A stretch of 61,764 nt of DNA from a virus: positions 1 to 61,764 of IMG/VR virus record IMGVR_UViG_3300027162_000003. One strand, 5' to 3'. A program made the position numbers and the translations under genes. Shown here one piece after another: positions 35,152-42,275 of the stretch. The notes beneath the pieces are model-generated. The model made no database searches, was not told the origin of the DNA, and worked only from the letters and a program-made list of their open reading frames with translations. Numbering within the stretch: position 1 is the first letter of the stretch; each line of letters begins with the position of its first letter.

Positions 35152-35331
35152 ATGAGCCTAATAATAAATCAAAAACAACTCGCAGATACAATCGAATCAC
35201 TTGAGCATAGAATCAAGAAACACGAAGCAGCCATTCAAATAATCAGAAAAGCAATTAAAGAAAAGCCAAGTGGCTTTAAACCAAGCGTAGCAGAAGATAT
35301 CCTTAACCAAATAGAAAACATATACAAATGA
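35152..35331 (+). CDS. small coiled-coil protein (59 aa)
   Basis: ATG at 35152, TGA at 35329-35331 overlapping the next ATG. Mostly helical (QLADTIESLEHRIKKHEAAI), basic. Unknown. Confidence 0.5.
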   Translation: MSLIINQKQLADTIESLEHRIKKHEAAIQIIRKAIKEKPSGFKPSVAEDILNQIENIYK

Positions 35332-35678
35332 ATATCATACAAAAACTAATCTACTCAATGCAGAATAAGAATGATGACAACTCAATTCCAGCAAGGTTTG
35401 AGCGATTCCATCAAGATAATCCTGATGTATATCGTTCACTAGTATTGCTCACAAGGCAAGTCATGGAGCGAAATAAAAGCCGTAAGATTGGCATTGGAAT
35501 GATGTATGAAGTATTGCGCTGGCAATATTACATTAACTCTGATGCTAAAGAGGATTACAAGCTCCCGAATGAATATCGGGCTTGCTATGCTCGCAAGATC
35601 ATGGCCCAAGAGTCTGACCTAGCTGGATGCTTTAACACACGCAAATCCGTTGCTGACACTAAAAGCATTTTACAATAA
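35328..35678 (+). CDS. conserved phage hypothetical protein
   Basis: A 116-residue, largely helical protein with FERFHQDNPDVYRSLVLLTR, GIGMMYEVLRWQYYIN and YRACYARKIMAQES. I recognise this pattern from a common phage family of unknown function near replication genes. Coupled to the previous gene by ATGA. Confidence 0.65.
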   Translation: MNIIQKLIYSMQNKNDDNSIPARFERFHQDNPDVYRSLVLLTRQVMERNKSRKIGIGMMYEVLRWQYYINSDAKEDYKLPNEYRACYARKIMAQESDLAGCFNTRKSVADTKSILQ

Positions 35679-35702
35679 ATACTTTAATATTTAAATTGTT
35701 TA

Positions 35703-35816
35703 TTCCCAAGTCAGGGAACATCGACTAGAACCCGATGCAACAAAAAACACAAATTTACCCCGTCTCATGGCATTTCCACTTGGTAATGCGGTTCTACTTG
35801 AGGCGGGGTTCTCTTT
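35703..35816 (+). terminator. tandem hairpins with terminator just before the initiator gene
   Basis: TTCCC/GGGAA (35703-35718), then a 10-bp stem CCCCGTCTCA (35758-35767) with TGAGGCGGGG (35799-35808), one G-U, enclosing GCATT/AATGC, followed by TTCTCTTT. It stops 5 bp before the replication initiator ATG at 35821. It may terminate the first early operon and/or attenuate the replication genes. Confidence 0.6.
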
Positions 35817-35820
35817 AATT

Positions 35821-36624
35821 ATGCAATTCAAAATAGAACAATATGAAAGATGCCAGTCAATGGCAGAAGGCTCTATTGAGGATCATCTCATAGGAATTAC
35901 AAAGCCAACGATTGACCGAATACTCAAGATGGATAATCCATCAGACTGCATAGCATTGTATACCTTCTATGCCTACACAAGAAAGTGGCAGAAGAATAAT
36001 GCTGTCTACGCAACATCTGAATATGCGATGAAGGCCATGTCTTGGGGCAGGGAAAGGTTTGCAAAGGCAAAGTCTCAGTTGAAGGAATCTGGATTCATTG
36101 AGGACATCCAGCGCAAAGATGCAGGAGGAAAGGTCATTGGTTGGTATGTCGGAGTTAAGTTTGCACAGAACGCAACCATGGGGAATTTCTCTATTGCTGA
36201 TGTTCAAGAAAACCACCCTCCGGTTTTACCACAGGGTGGTTCCACCAGAGTGTGGCTAAACCGCACCCAAATACCTATTACTGATATTAAAATACCTAAT
36301 ACTGGTAAAGAAATGCAAGAGACAGTAGCTGAACAAGGGGCTTCATTGCCTTCACCCTGTGAAGTCAATAAGCCAAAACGCACATCCAAAGACAATAGAA
36401 CAACTGAAGAATTTGTGGAATACCTCAAGAAAACATACGAATGGATAAATGTTGATATAGAACTCAAGAAAATTGATGCTTGGATTTCAACTCATCCAGA
36501 CCGCAAGAAAACTCGTCGCTTCGTCATAAACTGGATGAACCGAATTGAAAAACCAATGGAGAAACAACCATATGTTCCCGGCTCAATGCTTGGAATCAAT
36601 CAACCATACACGCCATGTCTTTAA
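35821..36624 (+). CDS. replication initiator/helicase-loader-like protein
   Basis: I start at MQFKIEQYERC (35821); the longer frame opens inside the hairpin. The 267-residue protein has a winged-helix-like N-terminal half (SDCIALYTFYAYTRKWQ, TSEYAMKAMSWGRERFAKAK, QLKESGFIEDI), a linker, and a C-terminal helical domain (FVEYLKKTYEWIN, TRRFVINWMNRIE). It precedes and overlaps the DnaB gene by 10 bp. This layout matches phage initiators/loaders of the DnaD/RepA type. Origin DNA could lie inside this gene. Confidence 0.6.
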   Translation: MQFKIEQYERCQSMAEGSIEDHLIGITKPTIDRILKMDNPSDCIALYTFYAYTRKWQKNNAVYATSEYAMKAMSWGRERFAKAKSQLKESGFIEDIQRKDAGGKVIGWYVGVKFAQNATMGNFSIADVQENHPPVLPQGGSTRVWLNRTQIPITDIKIPNTGKEMQETVAEQGASLPSPCEVNKPKRTSKDNRTTEEFVEYLKKTYEWINVDIELKKIDAWISTHPDRKKTRRFVINWMNRIEKPMEKQPYVPGSMLGINQPYTPCL

Positions 36625-37868
36625 TCCCTATCGCAAACACAGCAGAGAATGCAGCCATTTCTTTGCTCGTATCCAATCCAGATTGTTATTCACAGCTTCA
36701 CTGGGAACCCTCGTATTTCTTCCAGAATGCCACCAGAAGCGTTTTTGAGGCAATTGAGACCATCCATAGCCGAACTGGAGTTATCACGGCTGTTTCTGTC
36801 ATTTCAGAGCTAGAGACAACTGGTAAACTCGCAGAGGTTGGTGGAACTGATTCCGTGATGGAGATGATTAAGACCATCTACATTGCCCCCGGCCCAGTAT
36901 CGGTATCCATTGCTGATGACTACCGCCAGCAACTCATCAAGGCTAAATCCTACCGAGATGCTATCAAGCTAATCACAAATTCAGATCGAGATATTCGTGA
37001 GATGCGAATGGACTTGAATGAACTATCAGAGCAAATCGCAGGATGCGTTGTCACCGATTCCGAAATCAAAACAATCAAACAACACATTAATGAGCTGGTC
37101 GATGATCTTGAGAACAAGAACAAGCTGGATACATTCAAAACTGGAATGCACGATCTCGACATGGGATTCGGCGGTGGATTCCATCGTGGAGAAATGGTTG
37201 TTGTCGGGGCGCAGACTTCGGGCGGTAAATCAATCCTGCTTTACCAAATTGCTCTTGAGGCTCTGATGGACAATAAATCTGTTGCGATATTCTCGCTTGA
37301 AATGCCGTGCAAAACGATCCTTCGCCGCATGGCTTCAAACATCATCGGAAAGAAGATTGTGAACCAAGGTGACTTTGGAGATGGAACATCATTCGTCGCA
37401 TCATTCAAGGAAATCGCCAACTCACTTCAAGCTCTGAATAAAATGCCAATCACTCTCCGCGATGATATCTCTGAAGTTGGAGCAATCGACGCAGAAGCAC
37501 AAAGATTGGCATCGCTAGGAAAGGCTGATGTGATTATCGTTGACTACCTGCAAATTGTATCCATGCCGAAAGCTGATAATCGTGAGCAAGCGATCTCAGA
37601 ATTGACTCGCAGATTAAAATTGACTGCCCTAAAAAGTCAGTCTCTTGTGGTCACTGCAAGCCAACTGAACGATGACGGAAAGCTCCGCGAGTCTCGCGCA
37701 ATCGGGCATCATGCAGACCATGCACTATTCATCATTCACGAGAAAAACAATTCCAGCATCGTTGTGGAGAAGAACCGCAGAGGCGCACGGGGAGTAGGTT
37801 TCCCAGTTGTCATGCGCGGAGAAATTTCACGATTTGAGCAAACAGAAAAACAAGAAAAGAAAAGATGA
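36615..37868 (+). CDS. dnaB: replicative DnaB-like helicase
   Basis: A 417-residue protein with an N-terminal DnaB domain (NTAENAAISLLVSNPDCYSQ, FFQNATRSVFEAIETIHS) and a RecA-type helicase domain: Walker A GAQTSGGKS (198-206), SLEMP (H1a/H2 region, ~227-231) and Walker B DVIIVDYLQIV (305-315), then ELTRRLKLTALKSQSLVVTA and the Gln/Arg sensor region near SQLNDDGK. It unwinds the fork as a hexamer. With no phage primase or polymerase here, it would recruit host enzymes. Confidence 0.92.
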   Translation: MSLIPIANTAENAAISLLVSNPDCYSQLHWEPSYFFQNATRSVFEAIETIHSRTGVITAVSVISELETTGKLAEVGGTDSVMEMIKTIYIAPGPVSVSIADDYRQQLIKAKSYRDAIKLITNSDRDIREMRMDLNELSEQIAGCVVTDSEIKTIKQHINELVDDLENKNKLDTFKTGMHDLDMGFGGGFHRGEMVVVGAQTSGGKSILLYQIALEALMDNKSVAIFSLEMPCKTILRRMASNIIGKKIVNQGDFGDGTSFVASFKEIANSLQALNKMPITLRDDISEVGAIDAEAQRLASLGKADVIIVDYLQIVSMPKADNREQAISELTRRLKLTALKSQSLVVTASQLNDDGKLRESRAIGHHADHALFIIHEKNNSSIVVEKNRRGARGVGFPVVMRGEISRFEQTEKQEKKR

Positions 37869-38050
37869 GTGACACTGATGCAGCATTCATTGAGGCGAGT
37901 AATTGCTTTGATTTCGCAAATCATATCTGGGCATCTAGGCAGAAAGATAAATACGATGATGCTCAGAAAGCCTACGAAATTGGAGTGAAAATCTACCAAG
38001 AGAAGTTCGTAGAAAAAAAGATTTGCGCTGAAGATGATTTTGAGTTCTGA
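37865..38050 (+). CDS. small acidic protein
   Basis: A 61-residue helical protein (ASNCFDFANHIWASRQKDKY, EIGVKIYQEKFVEKK) with an acidic tail (AEDDFEF). Overlaps the helicase stop by ATGA. The tail ends in Phe after acids, as in SSB-interaction tails. Unknown. Confidence 0.5.
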   Translation: MSDTDAAFIEASNCFDFANHIWASRQKDKYDDAQKAYEIGVKIYQEKFVEKKICAEDDFEF

Positions 38051-38083
38051 TCTCTCGCGTAGCAACGCTACTAAATAAATACT

Positions 38084-38584
38084 ATGGATAAAAAATACAT
38101 TGATAAACCCGGAAAGTATATTTGCACAGTCAAATCCCCCGGCAACGGATGGCTAGATCATCCAGAAGGCAAAGCACCATTCATTCGCATTCCTTGCATT
38201 GTTGATATGCCAGAGAGTGATCAGCATGGATGCGAGTCAGTCTGGTATGGATACCTAACAGAGAAAAGCCGTGAACGAACAGAGGAGACTCTTAAACAAG
38301 TTTTCCAATGGGACGGAAACTGGGACAACGAAGATAGTCTTGATGCATTCATTGGCCGCAGGGTTCGCTTGCAATGCGACGAATCTGAATGGCAAGGTAA
38401 GACGCAAGTCAAAGCTCGCTGGCTTAATCCTCTTGCTACAAAGCGTGAGAAGAACCGCGATGAATACGACAAGAAGCGCAAGTCAGTTCTTGAGCAGTTG
38501 AAGAAAGATTACCCACATCTTGGCATCGGAGGTAAGCATACTCCGAAAACCCATGATGATGAAGGAGATGCCATACCCTTCTAG
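38084..38584 (+). CDS. single-stranded DNA-binding protein-like
   Basis: A 166-residue protein. Residues ~10-110 look like an OB-fold (GKYICTVKSPGNGW, IRIPCIVDM, DAFIGRRVRLQCDE, TQVKARWLNPL), followed by a Lys/Arg/Glu linker and an acidic C-terminus, DDEGDAIPF, which matches the SSB tail that recruits replication partners. Position after the helicase fits. Confidence 0.7.
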   Translation: MDKKYIDKPGKYICTVKSPGNGWLDHPEGKAPFIRIPCIVDMPESDQHGCESVWYGYLTEKSRERTEETLKQVFQWDGNWDNEDSLDAFIGRRVRLQCDESEWQGKTQVKARWLNPLATKREKNRDEYDKKRKSVLEQLKKDYPHLGIGGKHTPKTHDDEGDAIPF

Positions 38585-38587
38585 CCT

Positions 38588-38673
38588 TTGAGAGAACAAG
38601 GGGATTGTGGCGGAGTGGTATCTGGTTATCATTTGCCCCTGAGCCGTAACCACATAAAACGGCTCGCTCTCAA
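38588..38673 (+). ncRNA. candidate structured RNA/leader before a small membrane gene
   Basis: Outer stem TTGAGAG (38588-38594) with CTCTCAA (38667-38673), 7 bp. Inside are AGGGG (38599-38603) with CCCCT (38636-38640), and GAGCCGT (38641-38647) with ACGGCTC (38659-38665). The loops can also pair: TGTGG (38606-38610) with CCACA (38650-38654), or TGGTTA (38623-38628) with TAACCA (38647-38652). The 3' arm ends 9 bp before an ATG. This is the geometry of a three-way junction with a kissing/pseudoknot contact. Confidence 0.45.
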
Positions 38674-38682
38674 CCTATAAAT

Positions 38683-38814
38683 ATGAAAACAACTACTATA
38701 ACAGCATTTATATTGCTGGTAATAGCCTATATGTCATTCTGTATGGCATGGGAAAAGGTAATGACAAAGCCAGACTTCAAGAAATGTCCTCTATGTGGAC
38801 AGACAATTAAATAA
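38683..38814 (+). CDS. 43-residue membrane protein with CPLCG
   Basis: ATG at 38683, just after the structured region. N-terminal hydrophobic helix (ITAFILLVIAYMSFCMAW) and a C-terminal KKCPLCGQTIK, half of a zinc-ribbon knuckle. Probably anchored in the membrane with the Cys pair in the cytoplasm or periplasm; may dimerise on a metal. Confidence 0.5.
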   Translation: MKTTTITAFILLVIAYMSFCMAWEKVMTKPDFKKCPLCGQTIK

Positions 38815-38816
38815 AT

Positions 38817-39008
38817 ATGAGTGACCGACCTACACCAGAGACAGATGCGGAAATCGAGGGAATTAGAAATTCAATCAAAAAAGAATATCAATTCGATTGG
38901 GCTATAGAAGTCGCAAGAAAACTAGAACGCGAGCGAGATGAGGCGAGAGAGCTAGTTGATTGCTTCCGTGAAAAACACGATTTAACTCCTATGTGTTGGA
39001 ATGTTTAA
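38817..39008 (+). CDS. conserved small phage protein
   Basis: A 63-residue protein starting SDRPTPETDAE and containing EVARKLERERDEARELVDCF, a very common phage pattern (short N-terminus plus coiled coil near a Cys). Function unknown. Confidence 0.65.
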   Translation: MSDRPTPETDAEIEGIRNSIKKEYQFDWAIEVARKLERERDEARELVDCFREKHDLTPMCWNV

Positions 39009-39009
39009 T

Positions 39010-39159
39010 ATGAATTGCCCAACCAGAATGGAAGAACAGCGCAGGATTAACGATCTATATGCATCCGGCCAAATGTCACGCGAAGAGTGGAGTAAACTAT
39101 ACGACGAACTATCTTCTCCAAGGTGGACAGCAGAAGGAAAGGTCAAAGAAGAAAAATAG
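39010..39159 (+). CDS. small hypothetical protein (49 aa)
   Basis: ATG 39010 to TAG 39157-39159. Starts MNCPTRMEEQRRINDLYASG and contains MSREEWSKLYDEL, which resembles short C-terminal (SHOCT-like) oligomerisation helices. Ends 1 bp before the endonuclease ATG. Confidence 0.5.
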   Translation: MNCPTRMEEQRRINDLYASGQMSREEWSKLYDELSSPRWTAEGKVKEEK

Positions 39160-39160
39160 A

Positions 39161-40171
39161 ATGAACTTTACCCATGAGATTCTGCAACAAATGGGATATA
39201 AGGCCAACGCAGACGGATCATATTCCAGAACTGAGACATTTTCTCCACGGCAATTTTGGAGCGAATTGGAAATTAAAACTTTAACTGATTATTATTTAAA
39301 CACTCCAGAGAATTTATTTAATATATCTGATTTATCAAAGAAGCTAAATAGAACCGAAGCATCAATACATTGCAAGGCAAATGATCTAAAGTTAACCATG
39401 CCAAGAGGAGTAAGAAAAAGATCGGATGATTGCAAAAAAGAAATGTCAGAAATAAGGAAAGGCATATATGTAGATCATCTTAAAAAAGCAAACGAAGATA
39501 GAAAAGGGAAGCCGGGAACGAATAAAGGCAAGAAAATTTGGTCTTCAGAACAAAAGCAAGATATATCAGATAGATCAAAAGAATATCTTAAAAAACATCC
39601 TCACCCAAAAGGATTTTTAGGCAAAAAACACACAGAAAAGTCAAGAAAAGCAATGTCAATTGCTGGAAAGGGAAGGGAGAAGTCGCCAGAATCCACACTT
39701 AAAATGATTCAAACAAAAGTTTTAAAATATGGAAGTTTAGCTCCTAATGTAAAAAGAGGATCATGGAAGGCACAATGGTATGAAGTTGGAAGCAAAAGAT
39801 TCTATGCAAGATCATCTTGGGAGATAAATCATGCAAACTGGCTTGAATCATTAAAGAAAAACAAATCAATAATTGATTGGGAACATGAACCTGAAACATT
39901 TTGGTTTACTGGAATTAAACGAGGCGCAATGTCTTATTTGCCAGATTTTAAGATAACACTTAATGATAATTCCGTTGAGTTTCATGAAATCAAAGGGTGG
40001 ATGGATTCAAGAAGCAGAACTAAAATAAAAAGATTTAGGAAGCAATTTAAAGATTATACTTTAAAGATTTTCGGGAAATCAAAAGACGAATTAATACAAT
40101 TCAAAATACCCGGATGTTACATGATAAATGAATACTACAAATTAAATGAATTAGAAATCAAGGAGTTGTAA
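39161..40171 (+). CDS. NUMOD3-containing homing endonuclease with PD-(D/E)XK domain
   Basis: Start at MNFTHEILQQMG (39161); 336 residues. A helix-turn-helix-like stretch (ISDLSKKLNRTEASIHCKAN) is followed by NUMOD3-type segments (GFLGKKHTEKSRKAMSIAGK and GKPGTNKGKK) that bind DNA in homing enzymes. The C-terminus has WEHEPETFWF, SYLPDFKITL and EFHEIKGW, a PD...(E)xK nuclease core. Freestanding, no intron boundary seen. Strongly AT-rich and Lys/Ile-rich compared with neighbours, suggesting recent entry. It sits at the very end of the early operon. Confidence 0.75.
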   Translation: MNFTHEILQQMGYKANADGSYSRTETFSPRQFWSELEIKTLTDYYLNTPENLFNISDLSKKLNRTEASIHCKANDLKLTMPRGVRKRSDDCKKEMSEIRKGIYVDHLKKANEDRKGKPGTNKGKKIWSSEQKQDISDRSKEYLKKHPHPKGFLGKKHTEKSRKAMSIAGKGREKSPESTLKMIQTKVLKYGSLAPNVKRGSWKAQWYEVGSKRFYARSSWEINHANWLESLKKNKSIIDWEHEPETFWFTGIKRGAMSYLPDFKITLNDNSVEFHEIKGWMDSRSRTKIKRFRKQFKDYTLKIFGKSKDELIQFKIPGCYMINEYYKLNELEIKEL

Positions 40172-40179
40172 AAAATAAT

Positions 40180-40226
40180 ACCTATTATCAGGGAAAAATC
40201 ACAAAATTCCCTGTTAGTAGGTTTTC
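40180..40226. terminator. strong terminator of the early operon
   Basis: A 16-bp stem with one mismatch and one G-U: ACCTATTATCAGGGAA (40180-40195) with TTCCCTGTTAGTAGGT (40207-40222), an 11-nt loop and TTTTC after it on the plus strand. It lies between convergent early and late genes and may act in both directions. Confidence 0.75.
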
Positions 40227-40255
40227 AAGATAATAAATACATCAATAGAAAAGAG

Positions 40256-40392
40256 TAGCAGGAACGGGTATGCATTCCCTTTTCAGATGTGGGCTTTCGG
40301 GAGTCTAGGACTTGTAGTAAGCCGCCCATCCCACCAGTTGAAGTGTGCTTCCACGAGAGGCCCAACTGGTCGTATAGTCCACCTGCCTGCTA
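40256..40392. ncRNA. candidate structured RNA between convergent operons
   Basis: 137 bases without a convincing ORF. Outer stem TAGCAGG (40256-40262) with CCTGCTA (40386-40392), 7 bp. Inside, GGACT (40308-40312) pairs AGTCC (40376-40380) and ACCAGTTG (40333-40340) pairs CAACTGGT (40363-40370), 8 bp. On the minus strand TGGGC/GCCCA could add a pseudoknot. On the minus strand it would be the 3' untranslated region of the late transcript; on the plus strand it would need its own promoter. Confidence 0.45.
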
Positions 40393-40397
40393 AAATC

Positions 40398-40556
40398 TCA
40401 ATACTTGATTCGCTCTTTTTTGCGATCAGTATTTTTCTTTTTCTTACGATGCTCTGACCAATCAATCTCATCGTAGTTGTCTTGCCAATTACGCTCCCAA
40501 GTCTTGGTGCGAGGCTTATCGCCTTTTCCGTTACGACTCCACTCGTTGTCCTTCAT
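40398..40556 (-). CDS. small conserved phage protein (52 aa)
   Basis: ATG at 40556, TGA at 40398. Starts MKDNEWSRNGKGDKPRTKTW and ends in a Lys-rich tail; the NGKGDKPR segment is common in tiny phage proteins. Very basic. It overlaps the upstream gene by 26 bp. Last gene of the late direction. Function unknown. Confidence 0.6.
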   Translation of the reverse strand: MKDNEWSRNGKGDKPRTKTWERNWQDNYDEIDWSEHRKKKKNTDRKKERIKY

Positions 40557-40782
40557 TTTCTTTTCCTTGTTCAATAGATTCGGTTTTTTCTTTAATAAGA
40601 ACTTTCTCCATTAAAGAGCAGGCAACCATCAGTTCAAAGTTAAAACGCTTTGCTCGGTTGATGATGTCAGCAAAGACATCATGAGCAGATACAGTAGTGA
40701 TGTCGATCTGCTTCAGCACATGGTCAATAGCCTTAGCATGGTCTTCACTGATTTGTTCTGGTTGTGTATTTTCTTGGCTCAT
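40531..40782 (-). CDS. small hypothetical helical protein
   Basis: An 83-residue, acidic helical protein (EDHAKAIDHVLKQIDITTVS, DIINRAKRFNFELMVACSLM). The upstream stop/ATG spacing is 1 bp. Unknown. Confidence 0.5.
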   Translation of the reverse strand: MSQENTQPEQISEDHAKAIDHVLKQIDITTVSAHDVFADIINRAKRFNFELMVACSLMEKVLIKEKTESIEQGKENEGQRVES

Positions 40783-40783
40783 A

Positions 40784-40924
40784 TTATTTTTTCTTTTTAT
40801 TTATTTTTGATTTCTTAGGTTTCATAATGGAAACGCTAATATTTGTTTTCTTCGGCTTGCTGTCTGCTGTTGTTTTTATTATTGGAGTCTCAAATTTAAG
40901 ACTCGCAGATGTTTGTTTTTTCAT
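40784..40924 (-). CDS. small basic protein (46 aa)
   Basis: ATG at 40924 overlapping the preceding stop as ATGA; TAA at 40784. Very Lys-rich C-terminus (KKSKINKKKK), polar N-terminus. May bind nucleic acid. Unknown. Confidence 0.5.
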   Translation of the reverse strand: MKKQTSASLKFETPIIKTTADSKPKKTNISVSIMKPKKSKINKKKK

Positions 40925-41190
40925 TGCTTCTCTCGTTGTTCAATCATGGCATTTGCCATTTCAAAAGCAAATTCTGCCACATCTTTAACGGGAACTTCCT
41001 CTCCGAACTCCTCTGAATTAGCAAGGATTCCATTCATGGCTTGTGCGGCAAAATAATCCCTCATGCTCATTCCAGTATTCGGACGCACCTTTGGATTTGC
41101 CGCATCGCCGGGATATGCTTGCACAGGAAATGCAGGGTGACTACCATTCAATGTATTTAATTTATTAACCATATTTATATTCTGCCCCAC
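40921..41190 (-). CDS. conserved phage protein (RDYFAAQA family)
   Basis: An 89-residue protein with GMSMRDYFAAQAMNGILAN and AEFAFEMANAMIEQR, a signature found across many phages; function unknown. MVNKLNTLNG (41172) is an alternative start giving 83 residues. Coupled downstream by ATGA. Confidence 0.7.
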   Translation of the reverse strand: MGQNINMVNKLNTLNGSHPAFPVQAYPGDAANPKVRPNTGMSMRDYFAAQAMNGILANSEEFGEEVPVKDVAEFAFEMANAMIEQREKQ

Positions 41191-41369
41191 CTAGATTTAT
41201 AGTAAAGTTCGTTAAGCCTAACTCGTTCTGCTGTCATTGTCCAGAATTTATCGCAAGCCATATTAACTAACCTGCAAGTCTCATAAAACCATGGATCATA
41301 TTCGTTGTTATCAACGCCAGATTTCCTATGGTCATGCGCCGAATCTCTTATATAAGTCTTTTTGTCCAT
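41175..41369 (-). CDS. small hypothetical protein
   Basis: A 64-residue protein starting MDKKTYIRDSAHDHRKSGVD; aromatic- and Arg-rich C-terminus (RVRLNELYYKSRWGR). It overlaps both neighbours (16 and 22 bp). Unknown. Confidence 0.45.
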   Translation of the reverse strand: MDKKTYIRDSAHDHRKSGVDNNEYDPWFYETCRLVNMACDKFWTMTAERVRLNELYYKSRWGRI

Positions 41370-41950
41370 AAATTCTCTGCTTCAGAAAGCGACAATACTG
41401 GCCTTCCGTTTCGCATATTGACATCATTGTGAAGACCAATTCCCCATTTCCACAGGTCTGAAAAATCTGGAGGAAAATGCTTGCAATAGTCTTCAAAATG
41501 TTGTTGGCACGGACAACCATTCCACGGGATAGAATCAGCCCAGTTATTAAACCAACTCTCGATGAATGCGCGATCCTCGCAGTTCCTATTGCGAAGCGAA
41601 AACAAATGTAGTTCTGCCCAGTATCTAGGCCCATCGCGGAGTATCACAGATTGAATTAGCGCACGGCTGCGCTCCGATTCATCCAATGCTCGTTGAACCC
41701 AGTCGCAATGCTCATCCCAGTTCAGTCCGATATGCTCACAGACCATCTTCTCAACATCATCAGCAATCGAATAACCACTAATCGACTTTGAGCGGACGAA
41801 TGTTTCGACCAGTTTACCAAGTGCTACGAGGAACGAATGATCTTCCCTAGCACCATAATCAACCACAGGGATAATCAGATGATCACCGATAATCTCGGAA
41901 TCACTAAATGGCATTAGTGATGGATCAACTGACTTCGCCTCAAACTTCAT
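41348..41950 (-). CDS. Erv/ALR-like sulfhydryl oxidase-type protein
   Basis: A 200-residue protein. The second half follows the Erv1/ALR plan: GPRYWAELHLFSL (~107-119) with W111 and H115, GCPCQQHF (145-152) with C146/C148, and LHNDVNMRNGRP (173-184), matching the FAD-binding HNxVN..LGKP motif. The active site is CxC instead of the usual CxxC. Family members oxidise thiols to disulfides with O2. The first ~100 residues are unassigned. In the late operon beside Cys-containing virion genes. Confidence 0.55.
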   Translation of the reverse strand: MKFEAKSVDPSLMPFSDSEIIGDHLIIPVVDYGAREDHSFLVALGKLVETFVRSKSISGYSIADDVEKMVCEHIGLNWDEHCDWVQRALDESERSRALIQSVILRDGPRYWAELHLFSLRNRNCEDRAFIESWFNNWADSIPWNGCPCQQHFEDYCKHFPPDFSDLWKWGIGLHNDVNMRNGRPVLSLSEAENLWTKRLI

Positions 41951-41973
41951 TTATTTATTTATCTTTTTTGGGA

Positions 41974-42069
41974 TTATTTATCCCACCAGAATGCCGATGC
42001 CATCGCATATCCACCTCCGACGAAAGTAGCAATAGCAAGAACAAGAGAAACCAGAGAATCATGTGACAT
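41974..42069 (-). CDS. 31-residue membrane peptide
   Basis: ATG 42069 to TAA 41974; begins MSHDSLVSLVLAIATF, one hydrophobic helix with GGG, ends FWWDK. Start lies 2 bp after the previous stop. Small but in frame with operon spacing. Confidence 0.4.
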   Translation of the reverse strand: MSHDSLVSLVLAIATFVGGGYAMASAFWWDK

Positions 42070-42071
42070 GG

Positions 42072-42233
42072 CTATTTATCCATCTTACGAGTCATAGCAG
42101 CCTTCTTAGCGCGAGCTTTGCGCTGAACACTATAGGCGATTGCTACGGCTTGCTTTACTGGCTTACCAGATTTAACTTCCGCAGAGACATTACGATCAAA
42201 ACAATTTTGTGAGGCACATTTACGGATTGGCAT
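42072..42233 (-). CDS. small basic conserved phage protein (53 aa)
   Basis: ATG 42233, TAG 42072. Basic, with SGKPVKQAVAIAYSVQRKAR, a motif of small phage/bacterial DNA- or nucleoprotein-associated peptides of unknown function. Lies just downstream of the 997-residue ejection-type protein. Confidence 0.55.
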   Translation of the reverse strand: MPIRKCASQNCFDRNVSAEVKSGKPVKQAVAIAYSVQRKARAKKAAMTRKMDK

Positions 42234-42275
42234 AGTTTTTATGTTGTATGTTAATTTTACTTTGAATGCAATGAA

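Noticed and set aside
38600-38673. A tRNA gene near the GAGTGGTATC / GAGCCG stretch
   Set aside because: No acceptable cloverleaf: no TTCRA T-loop, no CCA end and the stems fit a three-way junction better.
40283-40471. A 62-codon minus-strand ORF overlapping the structured element
   Set aside because: It overlaps the better supported 52-residue gene in another frame, has no recognisable family and its sequence is accounted for by the stems.
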